A stretch of DNA of 13,082 nt, taken from contig DLOU01000050.1 in assembly GCA_002477275.1 (NCBI GenBank), forward strand, positions 1 through 13,082. The letters are read 5' to 3'. The translations under genes were made by a program, and so were the position numbers. A model generated the notes under the pieces. The model saw nothing but the letters and a program-made list of their open reading frames with translations, ran no database searches and was not told where the DNA came from. Positions 5,192 to 12,564 of this stretch are shown in pieces. Within the stretch, counting starts at the first letter, position 1, and each line of letters starts with the position of its first letter. The DNA comes from Caryophanales bacterium UBA7476 (GTDB taxonomy: Bacteria; Bacillota_I; Bacilli_A; RF39; UBA660).

Positions 5192-6151
5192 ATGTTAATA
5201 AAAATTTTATTATTAATTGTTGGCTTTGTAATACTAATTAAAGGAGCTGATTTATTTGTAGATGGTGCTAGTGCAGTAGCGGGTAACTTTAAAGTGTCTA
5301 AGATGCTTATTGGTCTTACTATTGTATCATTTGGTACATCTGCACCAGAGTTTGCTGTTAGTGTTAAATCACTTTTATCTGGAAGTGGAGATATAGTACT
5401 TGGCAACGTTATAGGTAGTAATATTTTAAATATATTATTAATTATTGGAGTATCTAGCTTAGTTCATTTCTTAAATGTTAAAAATGCTACTGTTAAGAAA
5501 GAACTTCCGATAACGATGCTTATTACACTTTTATTTTCAACACTTCTTTTAGATAGTGTATTTGATAAAAATGCAGTTAATTCATTTACTAGAGGAGATG
5601 GCGTTGCTGTAATACTTTTCTTTACTATATTTATTTATTATCTAATATCAATGATGAGAAATAAAACTGATGAAGAAGAAGAGTATGTTGAAATGAAACT
5701 TCCGAAAGCAATTATTTTTACAATTATTGGTATTGTTTCAATAGTATTTGGAAGTAACTTAGTTGTTAATAATGCATCAGGTATTGCTAAAATACTTGGA
5801 GTAAGTGAAAGAATGATTGCTTTAACAATTGTTGCTCTTGGAACATCGCTTCCAGAACTTGTTACATCAGTTTCTGCAACAAGAAAGGGAGAATACGACA
5901 TAGCAATTGGTAATGTAGTAGGAAGTAATATATTTAACATAGGTATTGTTATTGGTATTCCAGTTGCGATATTTGGTACTATTCCAAATGTAACGATTAA
6001 TTTAATAGATATAATAGTTATGATAGTAGCAGCAGTATTATTATTCTTATTCTCATTTAAGGATAGGAAAATTACTAAAGTCGAAGGAATTATTTTTCTA
6101 CTAATATTTGTTACATATTATTCTTATGTAATATATGGTGGATTACAATAA
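5192..6151 (+). CDS. Calcium/sodium antiporter, CaCA family (YrbG-like)
   Basis: A 319-residue membrane protein with about ten TM segments in two homologous halves. Each half carries the alpha-repeat motifs of the Ca2+/cation antiporter family: GTSAPE (48-53) with GNVIGSN (71-77), and GTSLPE (217-222) with GNVVGSN (240-246). The Glu and Asn residues in these motifs bind the cations in known structures. A hydrophilic loop with an EEEE run (161-164) separates the halves. It probably exchanges Ca2+ for Na+ or H+ across the cell membrane. The start is the ATG at 5192 with the SD AAAGGAG. An upstream TTG at 5153 lies inside the T-box terminator and is not plausible. The gene follows the T-box and precedes ileS by 32 nt with no terminator or promoter between, so it should be read only when tRNA-Ile is uncharged, unless a hidden promoter exists. 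Confidence 0.9.
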   Translation: MLIKILLLIVGFVILIKGADLFVDGASAVAGNFKVSKMLIGLTIVSFGTSAPEFAVSVKSLLSGSGDIVLGNVIGSNILNILLIIGVSSLVHFLNVKNATVKKELPITMLITLLFSTLLLDSVFDKNAVNSFTRGDGVAVILFFTIFIYYLISMMRNKTDEEEEYVEMKLPKAIIFTIIGIVSIVFGSNLVVNNASGIAKILGVSERMIALTIVALGTSLPELVTSVSATRKGEYDIAIGNVVGSNIFNIGIVIGIPVAIFGTIPNVTINLIDIIVMIVAAVLLFLFSFKDRKITKVEGIIFLLIFVTYYSYVIYGGLQ

Positions 6152-6183
6152 TTAGTTATATATAAAATTTAGGAGGTAAGATT

Positions 6184-9100
6184 ATGAAATTTGAAAAATT
6201 AGAAACAGGAAAAATAAATGAAATAGAATCTAAAATGGCTAAAGAATGGAAAAAGATGAACATTTTAGAAAGAAGTATAAAAACTAGAGAGAATAAACCA
6301 ACATGGGTTTTTTATGATGGACCAATATATGCTAACGCTAAACCTGGTATCCACCACGTTTTTGCTAAATCAATAAAAGATGCTTTTTGTAAGTATAAGA
6401 CTATGCAAGGATATAAAGTTCTTAGAAAAATAGGTCTTGATACACATGGACTTCCAATTGAAGTTAATGTTGAAAAGAAACTTGGATTTAAATCAAAAGC
6501 TGACATTGAAAACTTTGGTGTTGAAAATTTCTGTAAAGAATGTAATAAAGAAACTGCAAGTAATATTTCTGAAGTAAAGAAAGTTACTGATATGATGGGA
6601 CAATTTATAGATTGCGAAAATCCATATGTTACTTGTGATAATGATTATATAGAATCTGAATGGTGGATATTTAAAGAAATGGATAAAAAAGGATTAGTAT
6701 ATCATGGTAATAAAGTACTTCCTTATTGTCCTCGTTGTGGTACTGAACTTTCATCTAATGAAGTTGCACAAGGATATCAAGAAACATCAGTTAATACTGT
6801 ATATGTACCATTTAAAATAAAAGATGAAGATGTATATTTCTTAGTTTGGACAACAACTCCATGGACATTAATAGCAAATCTTGGCCTATGTGTTAATCCA
6901 GATTTAACATATGTTAAAGTTGAATCTCAAGGATATAAATTTATCGTTTGTGAATCACTTAAGGATAGTGTTGTTGGAGAAGAAGCTAAAGTACTTGAAA
7001 AATATAAAGGAAAAGATTTAGTTGGAATTAAATATGAACAACTACTTCCATTTGTTAAAGTAGAAGGAAAAGCTTTTGAAGTAGTTGCTGATAACTATGT
7101 AACTGATGGAGATGGTACTGGTATTGTTCATCTAGCTCCAGCTTATGGTGAAGATGATAATAGAGTTTGCCGTGAAAATAAATTTACATTTGTTAACCCA
7201 GTTGATAAAGATGGACGTTATACTGAAGGTCCTTGGAAGGGAACACTTGTTACTGATAAAGATTTAGAAATTGAAATAATAAAATATTTAAAAGAAAATG
7301 ATAAGTTATTTAAGAAATTAAAAGTAACTCATGATTATCCACATTGTTGGAGATGTAAAAGGCCACTTATTTATTATGCTAAACCAGCTTGGTATGTAGA
7401 AACAACTAAATGCAAGAAAGAAATTATTGAAGCTAATAAGAAAATAAATTGGTATCCAGATTTTGTAGGTACTAAGAGATTTAGTAACTGGCTTGAAAAT
7501 ATGGTTGATTGGGGTGTTTCAAGAAATAGATATTGGGGATGTCCAATGCCAATTTGGGAATGTGAATGTGGTCATAGAGAAACAGTTGGTTCAAGATGCG
7601 AATTAAAAGAAATGCTTGTAGAAGATATTGATATAGATAAACTTGAACTTCATAGACCATATGTTGATGATTTACATTTAAAATGTCCTGAATGTGGAAA
7701 AAATATGGAAAGAGTAAAAGATGTTATGGATGTTTGGTTCGATTCAGGAGCTATGCCTTATGCACAATTCCATTATCCATTTGAAAATAAAGAATTATTT
7801 GAATCACAATTCCCAGCTGATTTTATAGCTGAAGGAGTTGATCAAACACGTGGATGGTTCTATGTTCTTCTTGTTATTTCTACAATAATATCTGGACAGT
7901 CAAGCTTTAAGAATGTTGTTGTAAATGATATGATGCTTGACCAATATGGTAAGAAGATGAGTAAATCTGTTGGTAACATTATTAATCCAGTAGAAATAAT
8001 GGAAGAGTTTGGAGCAGATACAATAAGATTCTATATGGCTTATGTTTCACCTGTATGGACACCTTTAAGATTTAGTGTTGATGGTGTTAAAGAAGTTTAT
8101 TCAAAATATACTTCTACATTAAAGAATGCTTACTCATTCTTTGAAATGTATGCTAATGCTGATAATATTGATCCAAGAGAATATGATATTCCTGTCAAAA
8201 AACGTGAACTAATTGATAGATGGTTATTATCAAAATTAAATAAACTTGTTAAAGATGTAACAGATGCTTATGAAGAATTTGATATGAATAAAGTTGCAAG
8301 ACTTGTTGTGCCATTCTTAAATGATGATTTATCTAACTGGTATATTAGAAGTAATAGAAGAAGATTCTGGGATAGTGAGCTTACTGATAGTAAAAAAGCA
8401 GTATACTTAACTACTTATGAAGTACTTACTACATTATGTAAGTTATGTGCACCACTTACTCCATATTTAACAGAAGAAATTTATCAAAAATTAACTGGAG
8501 AAGAAAGTGTTCATTTAGCTGATTTCCCTAAAGCTGATTCAAAACTAATTGATAAAAAAGTTGAAGAAAAAATGGATTTAGTAAGAGATATCTGTAGTTT
8601 AGGAAGAGATGCAAGAGAAACTGCTAATATAAAAGTACGTCAACCAATTAAAGATATAGTTCTTGATACTAAAGTTAAAAAAGTAATTGGAGATTTAGAT
8701 TCAATTGTTAAAGAAGAATTAAATGTTAAAGAAATAAATTATAAGGATGATATGACTGATTATTTAACTTATAGTATTAAACCTAACTTTAAAATATTAG
8801 GTAAGGAATTAGGTGCTTCTATAAAAGTATTACAAGAAAAACTAAAAGATTTTTCTAGTGAAGATTCCTACAAAGCATACAATAATTCATTAGAACTTGA
8901 ACTTGATGATAAAAAAGTAGTCCTTAATAAAGAAAATACAACTTTATCAACTGATGTTAAGGAAGGCTATACTGCATCAGGAAATGATAGTGTAGTTGTT
9001 GTACTAGATACTACATTAACAGAAGAATTAATACTTGAAGGACTTGCACGTGAAATGGTAAGAACAGTTCAAAGTCTAAGAAAAGAAGCAGACTTCGTTA

Positions 9101-9282
9101 TAACTGATCATATTAAAGTATATTATTCTGGTGATGAAGATATAGAGAAGATGCTAGAATCATATAGAGATTATGTTCAAAATGAGACACTTGCAGAAGA
9201 AATAATAAATAAAGAAATATCTTCAGAAGATTATGATTTAAATGGTCATGTTGTTAAAATAACAGTTGAGAAAATAAAATAA
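6184..9282 (+). CDS. ileS: Isoleucyl-tRNA synthetase, type 2
   Basis: A class I aminoacyl-tRNA synthetase of 1032 residues that charges tRNA-Ile and edits valine. The HIGH motif has the altered form GIHH (55-58, after NAKP); KMSKS is at 591-595. The CP1 editing domain shows WTTTPWT (222-228) and GIVHLAPAYGEDD (about 313-325), including the conserved Asp. Cysteine pairs CPRC, CWRC, CECG and CPECG mark zinc-binding or structural knuckles within the catalytic part. The long C-terminal anticodon-binding region (about 650-1032) is of the type 2, eukaryote-like form rather than the E. coli form with a C-terminal zinc finger. The SD is AGGAGGTAAG, 3 nt from the ATG. The gene is second in the T-box operon and is followed by a strong terminator. 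Published work on type 2 IleRS links the GxHH form to very high mupirocin resistance, so this enzyme is predicted to be resistant. Confidence 0.97.
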   Translation: MKFEKLETGKINEIESKMAKEWKKMNILERSIKTRENKPTWVFYDGPIYANAKPGIHHVFAKSIKDAFCKYKTMQGYKVLRKIGLDTHGLPIEVNVEKKLGFKSKADIENFGVENFCKECNKETASNISEVKKVTDMMGQFIDCENPYVTCDNDYIESEWWIFKEMDKKGLVYHGNKVLPYCPRCGTELSSNEVAQGYQETSVNTVYVPFKIKDEDVYFLVWTTTPWTLIANLGLCVNPDLTYVKVESQGYKFIVCESLKDSVVGEEAKVLEKYKGKDLVGIKYEQLLPFVKVEGKAFEVVADNYVTDGDGTGIVHLAPAYGEDDNRVCRENKFTFVNPVDKDGRYTEGPWKGTLVTDKDLEIEIIKYLKENDKLFKKLKVTHDYPHCWRCKRPLIYYAKPAWYVETTKCKKEIIEANKKINWYPDFVGTKRFSNWLENMVDWGVSRNRYWGCPMPIWECECGHRETVGSRCELKEMLVEDIDIDKLELHRPYVDDLHLKCPECGKNMERVKDVMDVWFDSGAMPYAQFHYPFENKELFESQFPADFIAEGVDQTRGWFYVLLVISTIISGQSSFKNVVVNDMMLDQYGKKMSKSVGNIINPVEIMEEFGADTIRFYMAYVSPVWTPLRFSVDGVKEVYSKYTSTLKNAYSFFEMYANADNIDPREYDIPVKKRELIDRWLLSKLNKLVKDVTDAYEEFDMNKVARLVVPFLNDDLSNWYIRSNRRRFWDSELTDSKKAVYLTTYEVLTTLCKLCAPLTPYLTEEIYQKLTGEESVHLADFPKADSKLIDKKVEEKMDLVRDICSLGRDARETANIKVRQPIKDIVLDTKVKKVIGDLDSIVKEELNVKEINYKDDMTDYLTYSIKPNFKILGKELGASIKVLQEKLKDFSSEDSYKAYNNSLELELDDKKVVLNKENTTLSTDVKEGYTASGNDSVVVVLDTTLTEELILEGLAREMVRTVQSLRKEADFVITDHIKVYYSGDEDIEKMLESYRDYVQNETLAEEIINKEISSEDYDLNGHVVKITVEKIK

Positions 9283-9303
9283 AGAACTTCGGTTCTTTTT
9301 TTT
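9281..9303 (+). terminator. Strong intrinsic terminator after ileS
   Basis: AAAGAAC (9281-9287), UUCG tetraloop (9288-9291) closed by C-G, GTTCTTT (9292-9298), then a T-run to 9303. The stem begins on the ileS stop codon. Confidence 0.92.
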
Positions 9304-9304
9304 C

Positions 9305-9333
9305 TTGTTTTAGATTTTATATTATTATATAAT
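9305..9333 (+). promoter_or_regulatory. Promoter of the VanZ-like gene
   Basis: TTGTTT (9305-9310), 17-nt spacer, TATAAT (9328-9333). It begins two bases after the ileS terminator T-run. Confidence 0.75.
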
Positions 9334-9355
9334 CTTTATGTAGAAGGAGACTAAT

Positions 9356-9814
9356 ATGAATTATAGAATAGTTATAAAAATAATACTTTTAATTAGTTGG
9401 ATGACTTTAATATTCTGTTTTTCTAATCAAGATAGAGATCATTCTTCCAGAGTTAGTGATGGATTTATTACTAAAATTAGTAAAGTGATTCTTGGTGATA
9501 ACTATAAAAAAATAACTAAGAGTAAAACTTATGGTACAACTGTATTTATAGTTAGAAAAACTGCTCATTTCTTTATGTATTTTGTGTTATCTATAATTTC
9601 ATTTTCTCTTTTATATGAATTCTTCGGATTAGATAAAAAAACAATTTTATTTACAATACTTCTTTGTTTTTTATATTCAATAAGTGATGAAGTTCATCAA
9701 TTGTTCGTTGTTGGAAGAAGTTGTGAACTTAGGGATATAATAATTGATACTACTAGTTCTATTATTTCTGCAGCACTTAATTATTTTATTAGAAAAAAGT
9801 ATAAAAAAATATAG
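9356..9814 (+). CDS. VanZ-like family membrane protein
   Basis: A 152-residue membrane protein with four TM segments (about 5-22, 68-86, 96-109 and 129-145). It shows the VanZ family signatures: FSNQ (22-25) after the first TM, RKTAHFFMY (67-75), and SDEVHQLFVVGRS with ELRDIIID (110-131). VanZ of vancomycin-resistance clusters raises teicoplanin resistance. Many bacteria carry unlinked members like this one, some of which affect sensitivity to lipopeptide or glycopeptide antibiotics; the biochemical function is not settled. No van genes are present here, so a resistance role should not be assumed. The ATG at 9356 has the SD AGAAGGAGA. It is probably transcribed alone from the promoter at 9305. 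Confidence 0.87.
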   Translation: MNYRIVIKIILLISWMTLIFCFSNQDRDHSSRVSDGFITKISKVILGDNYKKITKSKTYGTTVFIVRKTAHFFMYFVLSIISFSLLYEFFGLDKKTILFTILLCFLYSISDEVHQLFVVGRSCELRDIIIDTTSSIISAALNYFIRKKYKKI

Positions 9815-9819
9815 TTAAA

Positions 9820-9861
9820 AAATACCTCCTATGATATAATCTAATATGATAGGAGGTATTT
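9820..9861. repeat. Perfect 13-bp inverted repeat straddling promoter and SD of the lipoprotein gene
   Basis: AAATACCTCCTAT (9820-9832) and ATAGGAGGTATTT (9849-9861) are perfect reverse complements with a 16-nt spacer. The right arm contains the complete SD AGGAGGT and ends one base before the ATG is complete (start at 9862). The spacer contains the -10 TATAAT (9835-9840). mRNA starting at this promoter (about 9847) lacks the left arm and leaves the SD free; read-through mRNA from the VanZ-like gene would carry both arms and hide it. No T-run follows, so it is not a normal terminator. It could also be an operator. Confidence 0.8.
9833..9840 (+). promoter_or_regulatory. Extended -10 promoter inside the inverted repeat
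   Basis: TGA-TATAAT with TATAAT at 9835-9840; the T of TG is the last base of the repeat's left arm. No convincing -35. The predicted leader is only about 15 nt, just long enough for the SD. Confidence 0.65.
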
Positions 9862-11079
9862 ATGTATAAGAGAGTTTTTAAATTTGTATTTTTATTTCTT
9901 TTTATATTTTTACTTTCTGGATGTAGTAAGTTTAATTCATCAATGATAATTAAATCTGATAGATCTATGACTTTTTCTATTTTATATACATATGATACTA
10001 CAGTTAACCCAAGTGATCCTGTTAATATTATAACAGAAGAGAATAGAAATAATCTTTTATCATTAGGATATACTATAGAAGATATTAATGACGGAACTAA
10101 TGTTGGTGTAAAAATATCAAAAACAATTGATAATATCGATGATGTTAGTGATGAGAATAATAATATTAAATATGATTTGTTTGATTTACTGGATTCAAAA
10201 AAAGACATTAAATTATTTAAGGTTGATAGAAATTTCTTATGTGATACTTATAAAGCGGATTTTTATATCAGTAATAAGGATAACTTTTTAAAGGGGAATA
10301 CTAAACAGGGTTTTGATGAGAATGGTTATTCATATTCATATTCTCCTAAAAATTGGGGAACACCAGAAAACTTTTCATTCAATTTACAAGTTCCTCTATC
10401 AAAAAGTAGTAATGCTACTGAAACAGATACTTTAAGAAGAAATTTAACTTGGGATTTATCAAATTATGATTCTCTTTCTCATATTAAATTTCAATTTTAT
10501 GTTTTTAATAAACGTAATTTATGTATTTTAGCTGGTGCAGTTGTTTTGTTTATCTTTTTTGTAATTGCTAGTAATCAAAAAAAGAATAATTCTCAAAATG
10601 ATAGAGACAATATTAAAGTGGCGGTTCCTCAAAAAGAAACATATCAGACACCTATTAATATTCCAAGTACTCCAGTTACAACTGGTGAGGTCAGTAATTC
10701 AAATAGTTCTGGAAGTTTTAGTTTTTTGAATTCCGAACCTAAGGCTAATAATCCTTCCTTTGATCAAGCAACTAGTAATACGATTGCAACTGATGATGTT
10801 AATTTTATTATGAGTGAACAAATACATAATGGACCTAGTAGTAGTAGTGGTAGTAATACTTCTAATACATCTAATTCTAATAATCTAAGTAGTGGGATAT
10901 CCAGTTTAGAGTCATTTATGAATTCAAATAGTGCTCCTTCTAGCGCTGTAAATTCAAATCCACAAGTTATTAATAATCCACCTCAATTTAATGTTCAAGG
11001 TGGAATACCAGAAGTTACTCCAGAACTTATGTCCGGAATTACTGATAATAGTGCTAATAATAATTCAAATAATAGTTAA
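9862..11079 (+). CDS. Lipoprotein with a C-terminal TM segment and Asn/Ser-rich tail
   Basis: A 405-residue protein. An N-terminal signal with the lipobox LLSGC predicts lipid attachment at C21 outside the cell. Residues 22-215 form a mostly beta domain, ending in LTWDLSNYDSLSHIKFQFYVF, which resembles LppM-like/DUF3153-type lipoproteins (a loose match). A TM segment lies at about 220-237, followed by NQKKNN, which would hold the rest in the cytoplasm. The final 165 residues are low-complexity, dominated by Asn, Ser, Pro and Thr, and look disordered. The protein would thus be anchored at both ends of its outer domain and carry a long intracellular tail. Function is unknown. The start ATG has a very strong SD (AGGAGGT) lying in the inverted repeat described separately. 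It is transcribed alone and closed by a terminator. Confidence 0.8.
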   Translation: MYKRVFKFVFLFLFIFLLSGCSKFNSSMIIKSDRSMTFSILYTYDTTVNPSDPVNIITEENRNNLLSLGYTIEDINDGTNVGVKISKTIDNIDDVSDENNNIKYDLFDLLDSKKDIKLFKVDRNFLCDTYKADFYISNKDNFLKGNTKQGFDENGYSYSYSPKNWGTPENFSFNLQVPLSKSSNATETDTLRRNLTWDLSNYDSLSHIKFQFYVFNKRNLCILAGAVVLFIFFVIASNQKKNNSQNDRDNIKVAVPQKETYQTPINIPSTPVTTGEVSNSNSSGSFSFLNSEPKANNPSFDQATSNTIATDDVNFIMSEQIHNGPSSSSGSNTSNTSNSNNLSSGISSLESFMNSNSAPSSAVNSNPQVINNPPQFNVQGGIPEVTPELMSGITDNSANNNSNNS

Positions 11080-11081
11080 TA

Positions 11082-11106
11082 AAAGAATGCCTTAGGGCAT
11101 TTTTTC
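11082..11106 (+). terminator. Terminator of the lipoprotein gene
   Basis: AATGCC (11086-11091), loop TTAG, GGCATT (11096-11101), extended by AAAG against TTTT with a wobble pair, and then a T-rich end. Placed a few bases after the stop codon. Confidence 0.85.
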
Positions 11107-11135
11107 TTTACAAATTATTAAAAATATGATATAAT
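11107..11135 (+). promoter_or_regulatory. Promoter of the tandem alarmone synthetase gene
   Basis: TTTACA (11107-11112), 17-nt spacer, TATAAT (11130-11135) with TGA before it. Start is expected at about 11141-11144, leaving a leader of about 70 nt. Confidence 0.8.
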
Positions 11136-11143
11136 ATGGTTCC

Positions 11144-11170
11144 ATGAGAAAAAGGGGGATACTAGTGTAA
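11144..11170 (+). other. Possible leaderless 8-codon leader ORF (MRKRGILV)
   Basis: An ATG at 11144 lies within 0-3 nt of the predicted transcription start and opens eight codons ending in Ile-Leu-Val before TAA. There is no SD, so it could only be read as a leaderless message. It directly precedes the leader hairpin at 11159-11193 and the synthetase gene. The branched-chain run recalls attenuator leader peptides, but it is so short that chance is a fair explanation. Confidence 0.2.
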
Positions 11171-11193
11171 TATTTTATGTTACTTTCTAGTAT
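11159..11193. repeat. Leader hairpin upstream of the tandem synthetase gene
   Basis: ATACTAG (11159-11165) pairs perfectly with CTAGTAT (11187-11193); inside, GTAA (11167-11170) pairs with TTAC (11180-11183). It lies between the promoter and the SD at about 11199-11205 and has no T-run, so it is not a terminator. It may be an mRNA stabiliser or an operator. Confidence 0.5.
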
Positions 11194-11211
11194 AATTGAA
11201 AGGGTGAAAAC

Positions 11212-12564
11212 ATGTCAAAACAATCTAAGGATTATTTGGACGAAGAGGAATTAAGTAAATTAGAGTTTCAATATGAATCTGCTATGGAGATATTAAATAC
11301 TCATCTTGAAGTTCTTATTTCAAACTTTGAAATGCAAAAAGGTGGTATTAAATCAGTTGAACACTTTAATAAAAGATTAAAGAAACTTGATAGTGCAATT
11401 AATAAGTTAAAAAAGAAAAATATTTCTGTTGATGTTTATCAACTTGAACAAAATTTAGGAGATATGGTTGGTATAAGATTAGTATGTCCTTTTATTGATG
11501 ATGTTTATGATATGGTGAATTTAATTAAAAGTAGTGACTTAATTCAAGTTTATGAGGAAAAGGACTATATTAAATCACCAAAGAAATCAGGATATCAAAG
11601 TTACCATATTTTAGTTAAAATTCCAGTTGCTGTTGGTGATGAAATTAAGATGGTAAAGGGTGAGATTCAGGTTAGAACGCTTGCAATGGATGCATGGGCT
11701 GCTATGGAACATAAAATTAGATATAAACCAGCAAACTCTAAAGCATTAATACCAAGACAAAAAGAAATGCTTACTATCTGTGCAAGAGCTTTTCAATTAA
11801 TTGAAGATTATATGAGAAATCTTCTTCCAAAGGGTAAGGCTTTTGAAAAAGAAGAAAAGAAAGAGTTAGAATCACTTAAATATTTCTTCCCAGAAGAAGA
11901 TTTAAAACAATTTGAATTTGAGTATGAATCTGCTTTGAAAATATTAAAAACACATCTTGGAGTAAGAATTAATAACCATAATTTATCTAATGGTACTAAA
12001 TCAGTTGAACATTTAAATACTCGTTTTAAAAAGATGTCTAGTATTTCTAGAAAACTTGGTGAAAAAAATATTGAAATGAATTTAGAAAACATTAGAAATA
12101 ATGTTAGTGATGTTGCTGCTATAAGATTAGTTTGTCCATTTATAAATGATGTTTATGATATGGTTGAATTGATTAAAAGTAGTGATTTGATTGAAGTTTA
12201 TGAAGAAAGAGATTATATTGCTAATCCAAAAGAATCAGGATATAGAAGTTATCATTTACTTGCATATGTTCCTGTTCCTGTTGATGATGATATAAAAATG
12301 GTCAAAACTGAAATTCAAATTAGAACACTTGCAATGGATGCATGGGCTGCAATGGAAGATAGAATTATGTATAATCAAAATCGTGTTCTTACTGATGAAC
12401 AAAAGATGATGTTAAAGATTTGTGCTAATACATTTCAAGAGGTAGAAGAATATATGAGTAATCTATTAAATCCAAATTCAAAATATATTTCAAGTGCTTT
12501 AGATGAATATTTTGCACCAGTTGGTCCACAACCATCAGATGAAAAAAAACATACAAAAAAATAA
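11212..12564 (+). CDS. Tandem two-domain RelA/SpoT-type (p)ppGpp synthetase (duplicated small alarmone synthetase)
   Basis: A 450-residue protein with two full RelA/SpoT synthetase domains (about 19-206 and 235-421) joined by a charged linker, with no hydrolase, TGS or ACT domain. Normal RelQ/RelP enzymes have one such domain of about 210 residues, work as tetramers and transfer pyrophosphate from ATP to GDP or GTP. By hand alignment the two copies are about 60% identical over 155 positions. Copy 1 keeps D84, SGYQSYH (126-132, Y128 stacks on the guanine in relatives), E151 in EIQVRT, and H167-K172 in MEHKIRYK. Copy 2 keeps D300, SGYRSYH (342-348) and E367, but has D383 and N388 in place of the His and Lys. 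Both have Gly (45, 261) for the Arg of the usual R-x-K ATP-binding motif. Copy 2 may be structural or regulatory. The tail (422-450) is Lys-rich. The SD AAAGGGTG is good; the gene is monocistronic. Confidence 0.9.
   Translation: MSKQSKDYLDEEELSKLEFQYESAMEILNTHLEVLISNFEMQKGGIKSVEHFNKRLKKLDSAINKLKKKNISVDVYQLEQNLGDMVGIRLVCPFIDDVYDMVNLIKSSDLIQVYEEKDYIKSPKKSGYQSYHILVKIPVAVGDEIKMVKGEIQVRTLAMDAWAAMEHKIRYKPANSKALIPRQKEMLTICARAFQLIEDYMRNLLPKGKAFEKEEKKELESLKYFFPEEDLKQFEFEYESALKILKTHLGVRINNHNLSNGTKSVEHLNTRFKKMSSISRKLGEKNIEMNLENIRNNVSDVAAIRLVCPFINDVYDMVELIKSSDLIEVYEERDYIANPKESGYRSYHLLAYVPVPVDDDIKMVKTEIQIRTLAMDAWAAMEDRIMYNQNRVLTDEQKMMLKICANTFQEVEEYMSNLLNPNSKYISSALDEYFAPVGPQPSDEKKHTKK

Noticed and set aside
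5638..5940. Minus-strand open frames inside the exchanger gene (also 5173-5406)
   Set aside because: They are antisense to conserved CaCA alpha-repeat motifs and have no start signals.
9356..9814. Vancomycin or teicoplanin resistance cluster because of the VanZ-like gene
   Set aside because: No vanA/vanH/vanX or regulator genes lie nearby; unlinked VanZ-like genes are widespread.
9789..10208. A 139-codon open frame on the minus strand opposite the start of the lipoprotein gene
   Set aside because: No SD, no family resemblance, and its composition mirrors the lipoprotein gene, whose lipobox, SD and promoter are clear. Low-GC codon bias produces such antisense frames.
11191..11196. Second TATAAT before the tandem synthetase gene
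   Set aside because: Poor -35 region, and a start from it would fall within the SD at about 11203; the promoter at 11107-11135 is far better.
11808..12092. Minus-strand open frame of 94 codons in the tandem synthetase gene (also 6312-6506 in ileS, 2158-2364 and 660-848)
   Set aside because: All lie opposite well-supported genes and lack ribosome binding sites or recognisable products.
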